Assembly (NCBI RefSeq): GCF_028389875.1
Contig: NC_084672.1
Span: 3,633,501 to 3,697,500, forward strand
Origin: Rhea pennata
Lineage: Eukaryota; Chordata; Aves; Rheiformes; Rheidae
Length of the DNA: 64,000 nt
Direction: 5' to 3'
Shown: positions 51,301 through 64,000 of the stretch, piece by piece
Numbering within the stretch: the first letter of the stretch is position 1
Layout: the number at the start of each line of letters is the position of its first letter
The notes under the pieces: generated by a model
Seen by the model: only the letters and a program-made list of their open reading frames with translations
Database searches by the model: none
What the model was told of the DNA's origin: nothing
Made by a program: the position numbers and the translations under genes

Positions 51301-54300
51301 ATCAATAAATATCCCAGTGTGCTGTGGTGTGCTAGATAACTTGCATCTAAAGCTGATTAGCATTTCTCTTTTAAAAGAAGCATTTTTTTTCTGTGCAAAG
51401 TAGATTTCTCTAGAAGAAAAAAATACTACCTTTCCTCCAAAACTACTTGAGTTTTTGTTGGTGGGAGGAGAAAACATTAATATTGTTAAAAATATCATTG
51501 AACGTCTGAAAACCATTTAGAGGCCAAGAGGGAATTAAATGCTTCAACAAGGGGTGAGGGAGAGCGAGGAACCAGCTTTCAGATATTGTCATTTCTGGAT
51601 ATGACCCTGCTGTGTGGTCCTGAAGGGAAGGAGACGTTGGGTCTGTCCGTGTTGTTGTGCATGCCATCTCGTCCCTTGTGAATGGGAGCCAGTGCTTAGC
51701 ATGGTCTGCCCCCGTCTTCCCTTCCTCCTCCCTTTGATGCTTCTGCAGTACACACCCTTCCAGTCTCTGCTCCAGATGGCTTTGTCTTTCCCCTCAGAAC
51801 AACTCCAAAATATTTCAAGTTCTTATTTCTCATTTAAATGAACAATATGGTAGATTTTACAGCTATCTTTGCACAGATACTTTATCCACTTATGGGCTGC
51901 AAAATGTCTCCATGTCACCAGTTAAAAATGAAAGTATCTGCTGCAAGAGGATGGATTCAGAGTTCAGCACATCAATGCTTTGTGCCTTTGTCTTCATTCT
52001 GCAGAGTGAGAAACTTACTGTGTCTCTCCTAGCCATATTATGAAGCTAAATTCATTCATATCCACAAAACCCCTTGAGGTCCTCATTAAATATGAGGAGA
52101 CTACAAAAGAACTGCCAATAGAGTGGTCAGTCCGAAAACATGGAGTTAGTTTCAGTTTGGTTTTTCAACATTTCAGTTCCATTCATTTGTTTATTTTGAG
52201 CAAATCATTTTAAAATTCATTTCCTGACTTTGAAGTCTGCCTGCATTCTAAAGTGCAAACTTACCCTCCCTGGGGATGTAGGAACTGTCCCATGAATCCA
52301 GAGGAGGTGATGAGTAAGGAGACTTCCTTGGCAGCAGCACAACTAGAACTTATGGAAAGCTTCTACCAACACAGCACTGAGCTTTCTAGGAATAAGTTGT
52401 TTGGGCAGAAAGAGGGCACGAGATGGGAAACCAGGGAGAGAAGAGTACAGCCTTTGGTCAGCAGTAGATAACTGCAAATCTAGAGTGCTCTTGCTAGCTT
52501 TAATCTGGTTTGCTAGAGCAAAAAAGCATGTATGCAACCCAGATCTTTCAGAGGGCTTCTTGCCTGTGCTGAGCCTCTGTCCTTGCAGCTGTGCCTTTCT
52601 TTATCACACCTGAGCTAGCTAGTTGGAGTCTGTCAGCTGTACCCTGGCTAGAGTCATGTCTGCTGTGTGGACAGGCTGCAATGAGCAGCAGGAGAGAAGG
52701 AAAAGAGAAGGAAGAAAGCCGGGCAGAGCAGGCTGGGCTGAGGAGGTGTGGGCAGGGCTTGCAGGGAGTTTCTGAAGCCCAGCATTGTATATTGTCCTGC
52801 AGCTCTAAGCATCACAAGGGATCTCCTGTGAGGGGCAAAAAAGCTTAACTGAATAACCCACAGGAGTTATTGGGTTCTGAGCCTGGTTGCTGAGGCTTCT
52901 GCCAGTGTCCTGCAGAAATCAGGTAAAATTCTCAGTGTTGGCCCTCTGAACAGAAACAGCAGAAACCATATAGGTGGAAAGACTGCAGACTCCAGTTTCA
53001 TCCACCTTCCTGTGCAGAACAGGATAACAGGATCGGATATACCTATGCCTTCCCCGCATATCTGCTCTTGAGAAACTGCAATGAAAGGGATCCCCCTGTG
53101 GAGCCCATTCTAGAATATCCCCACTCTGTGCCTAGAAGACTTTTCTAACGTCCTCAATCTTTTTTTTTTTTTTCCTGCAAATTAAGACAACTTTGTCTTT
53201 TGCTTTACCCGGTTGATGTCATAAGTTGTTGACAACCATCCCTCTTGTAACAACTTGTTACAGACTAGATTTTGTGATATTCCACAGAAGTTTTTGTTTT
53301 TCTATAGATGTGCTTTCCATATAATCTGTAGCAAAGATGCACTAATATAGGATTCCTTCACCCTTTCCTCGTACTTCATGTTTTCTGAACTCTGAGCTTT
53401 CAAATAAGCCAGGATTGCCCAGGGAGAGGGGACTGCAAAGCTGAGGAGCAGGAGGTGCGAGGGCCAAGCCTCCATCTGCTCTCTGAAGTGAAGCTGGTAG
53501 CACTGGGTCTCTAATCCTGAGAAAAAGAGAGGAGAAGATGGAAATGCATTGCTTAAAATGCCAATATGTTGCTTAAAATACTTCTCATTTGCCTCAGACA
53601 GCAGGATTACTGCAGAGAACGAAATTGTTAATGGCTTGTAACATCACTTTGGCTGTTGTCACAGGAATATTATGGGTTGCATAGCCATGAGGTAAGGTAC
53701 TAGAGGAATGCTGTGACTAAGTTTCCTGGAACAAATTAAACACTGGCTTTTTTAAGCATGTGAACTTACAGAGCATAACAGAACAGGGCTCTTTATTCTC
53801 TAAACACTGTGGATAGGTTCTGTGCCTGCTATTTTTCCAACTTTTAAGTTGGAAGGGAAAATCTTGGAAAGTTTCGCTGTTAATGATTCATGTTTAAGAT
53901 AAAACACACATTTTTTTAATAGCAGGAATAATTAATCATCAGAATAGACTAGCCAATGCTGTGGCAAATACTCTGTCAGCATGTGATTGGAAAAGCTCTT
54001 TCTGCTCTTTTTCAACTGCAAATTATTGAGTTCTGCTGGAATCACTAGATGAAACCTAGGGACCTGTGTTTTCCATTTCAGATTACATGATAACACAGTC
54101 TCTTCTGACTGGTAATCTATGACTATCCATTGAATTAAAAACAGTCAAGGGAATGTTTCATATGCTAATGCTTTGTGTCTTCTTAAGTCTGGGTTTTCAT
54201 GTTTCATAGGTTTTACTTAGTGCTAGACACTTGCCTTCCTTATCAACAAGCTACGATAGCAGCTTCCTATCTTCTGGTGACTTGATGGCACCTGGACAGT

Positions 54301-57300
54301 GGAAGGAGGCTCTAGTATTGCTCACCACCAAGGGGACAACTGCAGCGTGAGCTGAATGTTTGGTAGACACCAGGGAGCCACATGAAGATATTAAGGACAG
54401 CCCTCACAGCAGTACTGGAGACGGCACTTGGCTAGGCACCAGCAGGCCAGAGAGGGGCACACACCTGCAGAGAACGAGGAGGCTGTTTCAGCTCAGGTGC
54501 TCCCAGGGCAGCTGGCAGGACAGGAGCACATGAGGCAAGAAGGTGACTCTTTCAGGGAAGGCCAAACATGGCAGTCACACGGAGAGCGATTCAAGTCCTC
54601 GGCTTTCCCTCCCAGCTCAGGCCTTTGGTTCTGCTTCAGTACTTCCCACTGCTTTGCCAGAGGAAATGGTCCAGGCGTCAGCTATGTTTTCTGGCCAGTG
54701 CAGCTGACTGGCAGGGAAGGGCGACTTGGGAACTGCACTGTATACAGCAGCTCCAGCTCCGTGCCAGCCGCAGCCCCTAGCGCTTCTCCTTCCTCTAGGC
54801 TTGTGGTTAGCGCAGCGTAGAGCTCACCCCAGCCTGACCACAGCCTGTGCAACACACCCTCTTGCACAGCAAAGCTGCAGTGTGCTGGTCCTGATAGCTC
54901 TTCTTTGCTCTTCTTTGGGACAAATGGCCCTTAAACAGCTGATGTTTAAAAGGGGGGTTTATTGCCAAATCTTAAAGCTCTTTACAAGCAGGAGACAAAG
55001 TGCTGCCTTTCCACGGTCACAGCAGCTGCTTTTCAGATCGTTGGCCACGTTTGCTTGCTTGCAAGCTCACTTCCTTCCTGTCACAAATGTATAACCTGGT
55101 GGCATAGCCTGAAACACAGAATTACACGCCATCTTTCCATGCCCAGAGGGATTTTAGGCACAAGAAAGCAGCCTTAGTGCATCCAGGAATTAGATGAGTA
55201 AGTTAAAAGGGAAGGGGAAAAAAGTGCATGGTGGCAGGATGTACACTGAAGATGGAGTTGCTGTATGAGGTCAGAGCAAAGGCTTTCTAGACCAGAATCC
55301 CATCTCTGACTGCAGCCAGCACTGCTGTTTCAGCACAGCACATAAGAAACTCTAGAAGGCAGTCACAGAATAACCCACCTTCGTGCCATAGGCAGAGACT
55401 GGCTCATGACCAAAATGAGAATAATAAGGGGGAAAACTGCAGAAGGAACACAGTGCATTGTTTCCTGTAAAGTCCAGGTGAATCAGGCTTACAGCTGGGC
55501 TAGATATTTTAGGATGAAGCTGCTAACCTTATTAGGGAAAAAAAATGAAAACAGAGTCTCTAACGTAACGTTTTCAGCAGTTCAGTTACTGGGTGCTATG
55601 GCAATTCCATTTAAGTTATACTTATTTACAAGACATAATACAATCTGGTAGGTTCTGTTAGTACAGCAAATACAGTATTTAGCTGTAGCGTGTAAAATGA
55701 TTTAACTTACCCATTTCCTTATAGGTATATATATATTTTTTTCTGTTAAGATTCCTACTGAGGGGTATTCAGTAAAATGTCAGGTACTCTTTCATTTTTC
55801 ATTAGGATATTCAATATTATATAAAAATATACAGTAAATATAAGTGCATCCTGTAGTTTTGGCTGTAACAGATAGGGATGTTTCAGTGTTTTCATTTGCC
55901 AGATAAATATCGACAGAACACACTGCCATGAAAAAACACCTCTGAGAGCAGAGGTGTCTGTGTACATTATGGGACTAAGTTATCCCATGAGCTATTTCCA
56001 TTCGCAAGGATTTTCAGTTCCAGGCTTTGATTTGACCGTCCTCAAGTTTAGGATTGGCTTCAACTTTGAGATATGAACTTGTACCTGGGATTTGCCCTGG
56101 TTTGTGTGTCTTCCTATTGGCATGACCTGTTTTTCCCAATCTAGTTTATCTCTTGTTATACAACTATGTCTTGCAAAAGCTCGCCTGCTCTTTGAAGCTG
56201 ATGTCCCTAAACTTCCAGTGCACACCAGGTTCTGACAACTCACGTTCATATCACACAGCATTCGGTAAAGTGCTTATCCAGAAAAATATATTTAGATAGC
56301 AGATAGGCACTGAATGTTGTCTCTTTTTAATTAGCCCTCGCCCTAAAATATATCTGAAACCTGAGCAAGACCCTTGGTTCACATTGAATCTATAGCAGCA
56401 AATTGCACATATCCAGAGTTTGCTCTTGGGCTACATGCCTGGGAGTGGCTCAGGACTTAGGAATCTTTTTGTCTCCAAAGCAAAGCTTTTTGGCACCTGA
56501 GCTCTGAGTGTTTGGCTGCACAGAACTTTCCATGTGAGAGAACAACAAGTGATTTTCCATGCAGTATCTATGGCTGGCTTGAGGAGGACAGACCACTGAA
56601 ATCCAGGCTGTTCTAATCAAAAGAAGTGGAAGCATCAGTTCTAGTAACTACCTGTCTTGATGGCTCTGGGTGGTGCAAACCAAGAACATCTGCAAGCACC
56701 AAGACAACACTGCTGTGCTCAGAACTGAAGTGCCCATTACCTAGTCTCAGCGAGGCTCAGATGAAGCTTTACTGAGCTGCTGCTATGGGAGGTGTATGCA
56801 GCCCCCAGCAGCCTTGTGGAACCTGCAAAATCATGAAAAGAAGAACAGAAGAAAAACTATCTGGTCAGCTAAGAGTGCAGTTCTGGCAAATGAGAGGAAA
56901 GAGCATAGATAAAGTGTCACTCCTTAAAACCAGGCTGGAAAGATCAGCCTTTTCTGTACTCCCTGAATCTCAAGTCCCCTTGAGGATGTCGTATGCCTCT
57001 CCTCAGAGCAAATGCTGTTAAGAATGGGGCAGGGGAACCAGCTCAGGCACAGGGCTATACAGCAGGAGTGCAAAGACAGGATTTTATCATCGCTTGATAC
57101 CAAGGGAACTGTGCCTGCTTTCAGCAGGTAGGCAAAGAGCTGTGGGAATTATGCCAGAGCCTTTTGCAGTTCCTTCTCAGACCCTTGCATAGTGAATGCC
57201 TTTTTATTTCAATGCACTTGAGCCACCGGGCCCAGCCCCAAAACTGCGTGTGCAAAATGCCTTTCCTTCCATGTACTCAGCATTTAAACAGTTGTTCAAA

Positions 57301-58465
57301 TTACAGATGTCTGTGCCAAACCACGGCTCTCAAGCTAGCCAGGACACAGCAGGTAGAAAACTCTTAAAATAACAGAAGGGTGGATTTTGTCCAGCCTTCC
57401 TGACTGATATGCACGCTCCTGTCAGTTAACATCCCAAGGCAATGCAGAGAGAGAGCCTACAGCTAAGCAACAAGCATCCTTAAAGAACGAGCTTCTTAAT
57501 GGCAGGCTCTCCTAGGAAGATCCCTGGGATCTCCTGGACACAGGCTCTCCAAACAGCTGGCTAACGAGGGAACTCATCAGATAGTTATGTTCTTTAAAAG
57601 CAGATGTGTTGCACTGCTATAACGTACTACCCCTGAGGCTAAATGTAACCTGCTCTGCATCTTTGCCTCTGTTCCCTTTTAATGAAATGGAAACAATTAA
57701 TACTTGCCTGGCAATGATGCACTGAGACTTTCGTTCACTTACACAGTGCTTAGCGAACACCTAGAGCTCTGCACAGCCAGAATCAGATAAGTGTCTTTGT
57801 ACAGCTGCTCTAGATCTGTTAACGCTGCTTGCAGTCAGGAGCTGGCCAGTGTTGTTTGCCTCTGTGTGAGGTCACTTTTTAACTGTGGATGTGGTTTTGT
57901 GAGTAGCTTTGGAGAAGATTAAACCATTTATCTTTACATTCCCAGATGCCACTGCTCCAGGTGGTGCAGGAAACCTTGCCAGCAAGCGAACAAACTAGCA
58001 AAATTTTCTCCGACTATGTTTCTCCTTTAATGATTTAACTGGCAAAACTATAGGGATGCTAGTGTAATCTGGGTATTGGCATATCTGTAAATACAGATAA
58101 ATAAGGGCTTTTGCTAAAATAGCCATTTTCTGCTCCTTTCAAAAATCTAACTCAGTTAAATTACCAGTGATTTTTAAGTCCTGATCCATTGGCATGAAAA
58201 GACTTTGGACCAAGTCCTTAAAGAACATTCACATTTTCATAACTGCTCAATGTCCTGTAACCTTCTACTGTGCTAAGAGGATTAGAACTGGGCTAGGATG
58301 AAGAAAGAGAGAAAGATGCTATAACTGAAAGCTCAATTCTGTCCCCAAAACATGGTGTGTGCACAGCAAAACACCACCTTTTAAAACTGGCCTCACAAAG
58401 GTACAAATCATAAATGGCAAATGTTTAGCTCTGATTTTAAGGAAGAAATCTCTTTGAAGAACGTG

Positions 58466-61400
58466 TCAGGGAGCACTTCTCCTATAAAGAGTCACTAGAG
58501 ACTTTTGCTTTCCTTTCTGTTTCTCTGTTGCTTCTTTTTTCAGTTCTCCAAAATCTTTAATTTCTTGTAAGACTTGCGTAGCTTGCCGAAGTTGTTCTAC
58601 TGCCTCATTGAGTAATGTTTCTGCCATCACTGGGGGTCCGTTCCCCTCCTGGGCCTGTTCCAACCCTCCACGTAAAACTTTCTGCAGAAGTTTTTCTGTC
58701 TTTTCCCTTTCATTAGCAACCTTCTCCTCCATTTTAGCTATGCAGTGATGGGAAACCCTGGGGAAACCTTGGCCTGTAAGTGCATTCTGTGTAGTTTTGG
58801 AATCAGACAGCAAGTCTCCCAGAGAAGAACTGCGAAGTTTGAGAGCTGAAGTGCTTTCTACAGATGTTTTCTTCTCAATAGTCACTTTTAAACTCTCATG
58901 GCCTATTTCTGTAGCTAAGGAAGTCTCTCTCTGTTCTGCTAATGTTTGCTGTTCCTTCTCTTCAGAGGTTCTCTCATTTCCTTCTTCAGTTTCAGCTTTT
59001 GGGAATGTGGACTCTGCTACTTCACTGTCTTTGATCCCATTCACAGGGGGACTGGAACTGTGAGACTCCAGTTCTTCCAAATCCTCAGCTTCCGGGTCAC
59101 CTTGGCTGGAATTTACAGTGGCTAGAAATTTTTCTGACAGAACCTTAGGAGGAACAAGGGGTTTTGTAACATCTACTGTGGCAATCTCCACAAGATTCTC
59201 TTTGCTACCATCTCCTGATGATTTCAAATCTTCTGTGTTTTTAGGCTCAAGGTCTGGTTGGTCCCAAGTTACTTTTAACTTGTCTGGCATGCCCTTAGGA
59301 ATAAGAATTGGAGCTTTTACTATGCTCTTGTTGCTGACCTCTGTGAGGGTCTCTCTGTTCTCCTCATTCGGTGCTTTGGATCCTTCCACATTCTCCTCTC
59401 TGCTTACAGGATCCTCTTCCATGGCATTTACACTGTCCTTTGATACTATACTTTCCTTAAGCTTCTTATCTGGGGGCAATGGAGGGGACAAAGGTTTTTT
59501 ATGTTCCTGATCAGCAGTGTTATCTTCTGCATCTTGTTTTTCTTTTGTGCCGGTGGGTTTTGTAGGTGGCATAGGTGGCTTTGGAGTTTCCTTCTGAGGT
59601 TGGGAATTGTCACTTTCACTGATAGTAGAGTCGAAGTTCGGTGGTCCGTTGTCCACTATATCCAGATCCAGTCTGAGGATACCATCTGATTTCAACTTGG
59701 CAGCCTGAAATACAACAGAGAGCTTATTCAGTTTCTGTTCCATCATCAATCCCATGCTCAATCCTTTAACTTCAAGGAATTGCTATGGATGCAGCGGTAT
59801 AAATACTTCCAGAATAAAGCTCAAGCTGTGAAGTGAAGGGGAAAGATTACCATTTCACAGGCCCATCTCCTTTTTACACTTACATCTGTGAAAACTGCAA
59901 ATAGGAGCATCTGACTGGCAACAAATGTGACCCCTGAAAAAGCAGCTTTTTCTGTAGCTCAAGAGCAATCTATGAAGCTTGCATTTCTTCCATGAAGCAT
60001 CACCCTGTGCTACCCTCTAACAGCACTAGCAACCTCTCACCAGCATTAATCTACTAAGTGAAACTCAGTGAGATCCGATATGCCAAAATTTAATGAGCTA
60101 TGATAATCTGGAGTCCCAAGCATTCCACCCAACAGAGAAGAAAATGAACTTAAAGTGTTTTCACTGCAGCAGATCTCAAAAGCATTGAATGAGGCACTTT
60201 CATCCTTCTGCATACCCCCACTTCTTCCTCAGATCACCATGTTATGTGACTGTCATGAGTGTTCTTGCTGTCAAGTTATTTTCTGCCTGATAGTGCAGCA
60301 ACTTGCACAAGAATATCAAAGGCAATGACCACAAGCAGTCAAGAATTAGGACCTCACTGCAGAATTTATTTTACTACTTCCTTTAAAAAGAGCATTTAGA
60401 AACCAATTCTGTTTTCCTCTCAGTTATAAGCAGTCAGCTCTGCCATGTTCAAATTCTTTGTCCTGTGCTAGCTGTATCCTTCTACCTCCCTCATTTGGGT
60501 GCTGTGCCTGCCCAAAGCACAACTGCTTTCTGCTTGTGAGACTGTTCTATTTACTTGAACAGATAAAACAAGTTATCTTTGGACTGTCAATGTATTTTGG
60601 GATCACTTGAGCGGGGTACTAATGTAATGCCATTGCCTTCTGGTTGCTTCCTCCAGCCTGATGTCATCACTGTCTTAACTGGGGCTAAACCTCAGTCAGT
60701 TAGTCCTCTTTCAAACCACAGGCTGTGTGCAAATCACTCCAGTAGGGTGGTTGTATTACAAAAGATGGAGTTTACTGTAAAGAGCCTGCAGTCTGAACTC
60801 AGTGCTGCAGAGGGAGAAATGCAGTGACTGTTCCTGCGTGAGGGACCCTAAGCCAGACAAAAGCACAGTTACAACTAGGTGCAGACTCATGCAGGGTAGA
60901 GTTTAGTTAAGGTCTCTCTTGTCTTCACAGGCCACAAGAAAGCCAGAGGCAAGCTGCATCCTGGCTGCTTGGCCCTGACCTCCCTTATGCTGGACTGCTT
61001 TGACCCTGAAAATCATCTTTCATCCTATTTGCTTCACTATTAACTAAATTTTTCAGTTTACTGATGGTTGAGATTTTTGTTTCTTAACAAAAAAGCAGAT
61101 ATTTCTGTTTAGGTATTATTGTTTTTTCCAATTATTTATAAAATAAATTAACTGCCTGATCAGCATCTTTAGTGCATCCTTATACCAGTGTCACAAGGCA
61201 ATGGGTACTGTGCAACGGGTAGAGATTTCCATATCCAGCCTTGACTGCTACAGAGGTCTGTTCTTATCCTCAGCCAAGAGACATTTCAAAACTTATTCAG
61301 GCTGATTATAGATATTCCTGCTTGGAATCCAGACAGATATGACTTCTCAGAGCATACAAACTTTGCCTGGTCTTTGATTCCCACTTCGGAATAAAGCATG

Positions 61401-63038
61401 CAAACCCCTTCCTCACGTTCTGTTCCTAATACTTTGTCTTATTTCCTCTTCCACAAAGAGACTGTAAAATTATCCCCAATACTATTTCTGACAGCAGCTC
61501 AGTAGTTAAGGGTTTCCATCTGATTTGACACCAGCTCATATGTTTTGTTCTCGGTCTCCAGTGCTCACTGTATCAATTTGAAATATTAACACTTAAAAAC
61601 AGCAAGCTCAGTCCCTCAGGGTGTATTGGTAAGTGCTGAAACGTGAGGCATGGAACACGGCAAGCAGCAACATTGCAGCAGGAACTCTGGAAGTACATCT
61701 GCGCAGCTGAAACCTCTTCTAGGTCATGAGACTAGAGCACCTCTAATACATATCTTTCTGCAGGCCCCATCTCTTCCCTTTCCCCTACTTCCTGCTTTTG
61801 AATTTGTAAACCAATTTCCCCTGTATTTGGCTAAAGGTGAGAGGTCTTACAGATACTAATATCTGAGACAGCTGAGTAGGGGAGCGAGATCTTATTAGAG
61901 CTTAGGGAATGGCTTCCGCCTTTACTGGACTCAGGTGACAGAGAATCCATGCTTTATTGCATCTGCTACTTTTGTTATGTTTTGTTCTGTTGTTTTCTGG
62001 AGGGATGGATGGGAATTTCTGATTTATTTCTGTGCATTTCTTCAGAAGAGACACTCTACCTCGATTTCTATGCAAAGTAAAAAATTTTAGAATGTCTCAT
62101 TGTCTGTATTACAGTCTGTAATGCTGTACAGAGGCATAAACCTGAGTCTGTGATATTTGAAGAAAGAGGGTTTGAATTAAAATCTTGATTGGGTTAGCTT
62201 AATCCTCTTCTAAAATATGAATACATGGTATGTGCGAACTGCTTCATAGATCACAGGACTCATGCATTAATATATCTCCCATAGAAATGAAGAACAGGTT
62301 TATTTTGCGGTGTTTTGTTTTCTTCTTCTTCTTCTTTTTTTTTTTTTTTTTTTTTTTCCCTTAAGTGACAGATCCAGAAAAGCAGCAACGAATAGACAGG
62401 CTAGTCTATAAAGCTGCCTTTGAGAATAATGTCTTTGGTTTCAGACCTAAAGAAGGGCTTGTAAGCCTGAAAGTTTGACTGCTTTTTCCAGTTAGTTAAA
62501 TAAAAAATACAGCTTCTTTGCACAAACCATGCAGTTCTTCAGACCATAGTGCCTTCGCTTCTTAGAAAATAAATATAGTAGGAGCTTCGATCTCTTCTGA
62601 TTAAAGGGAAACTGTAATGGCTCTCAGAAGACAGTGAAGCAGCTCATGAGTTATGGAAAGCTAAATATATCATAACATGTTGCAGCAGCTACAGATCTAT
62701 GTGAACTCAAGAGATTTCTTAAAGCGATCTCTCTTAAAGAGATTCTTTCTTTTTCTCAGAGAAGGCTGTTTCTCATGTAAGCTTTCCCGGGGCTGCATGC
62801 ACCTGGGGTTTTCCCTGGGGATTTGGATGTACCTGGAAGGAGTGGCCTGCTCAGGTACTGCTGCTGCTGATCTCGAGATTGCTCACACCCATGGCTGAGT
62901 TCAGGGTGCTGCAACCCCCCTGTCAGGGTATGCACTTACCTCCTTGAGGTGGCTTCTCGTGGGTGGCCTGCGTCCTTGGGTCATTCTCACTCTGTCCCGA
63001 GTCACGTGGTCCAAGGAAAGGCTCTCGTCTACTTTCAC
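58466..63038 (-). CDS. PLEKHO2: PLEKHO2, pleckstrin homology domain-containing family O member 2 (3' part)
   Basis: Two minus-strand coding exons are visible: 62940-63038 (33 codons) and the terminal exon 58466-59704 (412 codons plus stop). They join in phase 0 to give the C-terminal 445 residues. The first encodes VKVDESLSLDHVTRDRVR and RRPPTRSHLKE, matching the segment just after the PH domain in human PLEKHO2. The second opens AAKLKSDGILRLDLD, carries proline-rich stretches (PKPPMPPTKP, PLSPPLPPDKK) and long acidic, probably disordered sequence, then a coiled-coil segment (KMEEKVANEREKTEKLLQKV) and the conserved end LVTLYRRSAP. The PH domain, which binds phosphoinositides, should lie right of the window; its last exon was not found up to 64000. 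The open frame extends upstream of 59704 into intron; the acceptor TGTATTTCAG sets the exon edge. The middle region is longer and much more diverged than human. Confidence 0.95.
62319..62358 (+). repeat. CTT repeat and T-run
   Basis: (CTT)n merges into about 23 T and CCC. It serves as the pyrimidine tract of the candidate exon at 62366, which also means that the apparent acceptor may be fortuitous. Confidence 0.85.
62366..62460 (+). other. Candidate plus-strand exon antisense in a PLEKHO2 intron
   Basis: A long pyrimidine tract ending CCCTTAAG and a donor-like GTAAGC bracket 95 bases. The open frame reads TDPEKQQRIDRLVYKAAFEN, then NVFGFRPKEGL, which has a coding-like composition. It is phase-consistent (two leading bases, phase 0 end). 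No neighbouring exons were found and I recognise no family. It could be an exon of a gene overlapping PLEKHO2, a pseudogene fragment or chance. Confidence 0.2.
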
Positions 63039-64000
63039 CTTTAAGAGGGTGGAAGAGGAGCGAAAGGGGAGAAGCCCATTAATTTCTCAAGATATGCCTA
63101 TAGCATTCTCACTGTCACACATGATGGGGTTTGCATCTAGTGAAGTTTTTTGAATATTTCACCACTACAGTCTTCATCTCAGACTTTAGTCACAGTTTTG
63201 CTTGCAACGCCCTGCGTGTGTGAGATGAATGTTTTGGATATCCATCCTGTGGAGAGCTTTGTTCACCTAAAAGACACTTCAAATCACAGCATCCAACCTG
63301 CAGTGGTCTGTAATCACTAACTTTCCCTCTACCTACAGGGCAGGAAAGGGAGGACACAAGAGAGCTTTGTTGTGCTAGGCACAGCCAGGGCTTGGAACAG
63401 CTCCTGCATGTGGCATAGCACAGGACTGAAATTGCTGTTGCCATCTTAGAGGTGAAGGCCCATTAATAACCATGACCTGACTGTGAACTGTATCAGCAGT
63501 TCTTTGTAATAGACCTTCCCTTGTACAGCTCTAATGACTGCAGGAAGCTGAATAGAAGGTGTGAGCAGTGACCTGGATTAATTGCAACTGTGGCTAAATT
63601 AACAAATTTATTTTGTAGAATCAGATTAGAAATGCACTGCCTCCCACATGTGGGCTGTGGGGAGGGAGGTCTCAGCCCCCACAGGTATCTCTCTGTGCTG
63701 GCTCTGTGACTGCTTTGGCCACCCTCCCATACTGCCCAGGGCTGGGCAGGTGGGGGGGGGGGTGCTAAATCCAGCCCAACCTTGTGTCACTCCGAGGTTG
63801 CCCCTGGGGGTGGCTGGGGCTGAGGCACAGCAGCCAGAAATGGCTACGTAGCAGTTCTCTTCTTCCCTTGGCTCTCCTGCTGACTCCTGGGGACGGTCAA
63901 GGGTTGGGGTCAGTGCTCAGGTAGAGGGGCAGCACCGGTGACTGAGACTGATGAAATGTCAGCATGTCCTTGTTTTCCTTGTCTTTGCACCTACAAGTCT
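63039..64000. other. PLEKHO2 intron to window edge
   Basis: I looked on the minus strand for the PLEKHO2 exon ending in the PH-domain tail (human pattern KAFDE before the splice) and did not find it. A G-run sits near 63751. Nothing else is recognisable. Confidence 0.5.

Larger units (their letters stand above)
39850..57100. other. Gene-poor interval between ANKDD1A and PLEKHO2
   Basis: No gene could be recognised over about 17 kb on either strand. Open frames are short and without family signatures. The longest is 151 codons on the minus strand at 47885-48340, followed by 130 codons on the plus strand at 54428-54820. One spliced-looking coding segment is at 40341-40404 plus. Simple repeats include a CA/TG tract at about 41166-41245 and a run of 16 C at 43131-43146. 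No transposon, tRNA or CpG island was evident. The right end may include PLEKHO2 3' UTR; candidate minus-strand AATAAA hexamers include one near 57203. Confidence 0.5.

Noticed and set aside
59705-59761. Extension of the PLEKHO2 terminal frame to an upstream ATG
   Set aside because: An acceptor (TGTATTTCAG) at 59705 and phase-0 joining to the exon at 62940-63038 show that these bases are intronic.

Overview
The window looks like vertebrate nuclear DNA, most probably from a bird. It holds intron-split genes with GT-AG junctions, short introns, three CpG-island promoters with G/C minisatellites, and almost no recognisable interspersed repeats. The encoded proteins are close to, but distinct from, their human counterparts. 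The species cannot be fixed from the sequence alone; another sauropsid is possible.

Layout, left to right: (1) 1-6.9 kb is the 5' part of CLPX on the minus strand (coding exons 1-3; the rest lies beyond the left edge), followed by its CpG island at about 6.45-7.3 kb. (2) 7.3-9.0 kb is intergenic, without a recognised gene. (3) 9.0-22.9 kb is SPG21 (maspardin) on the plus strand: a CpG promoter, a noncoding first exon, a G-rich 50-bp minisatellite in intron 1, and eight coding exons giving a complete 310-residue protein. (4) 23.6-39.2 kb is ANKDD1A on the minus strand, convergent with SPG21. All 15 coding exons can be joined in frame to a 509-residue ankyrin/death-domain protein. A CpG island and a 32/36-bp tandem repeat lie at and upstream of its 5' end. 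(5) About 40-57 kb is gene-poor, with only weak candidate exons. (6) 58.5-63.0 kb holds the last two coding exons of PLEKHO2 on the minus strand; its PH-domain exons lie beyond the right edge.

The order PLEKHO2-ANKDD1A-SPG21, with ANKDD1A and SPG21 tail to tail, matches human 15q22 as I remember it. CLPX directly head to head with SPG21 does not, because in human MTFMT and several other genes lie between them. The simplest reading is an inversion with one breakpoint in the 7-9 kb interval. The genes are not an operon or pathway; they are ordinary neighbouring housekeeping and signalling genes. No wholly new biological system is evident. The most notable non-genic structures are the perfect inverted repeat carrying ZNF143-like sites at the CLPX promoter, the G-rich array in SPG21 intron 1, the TAACGG-bearing array upstream of ANKDD1A, and a small signal-peptide-like ORF in SPG21 intron 1.
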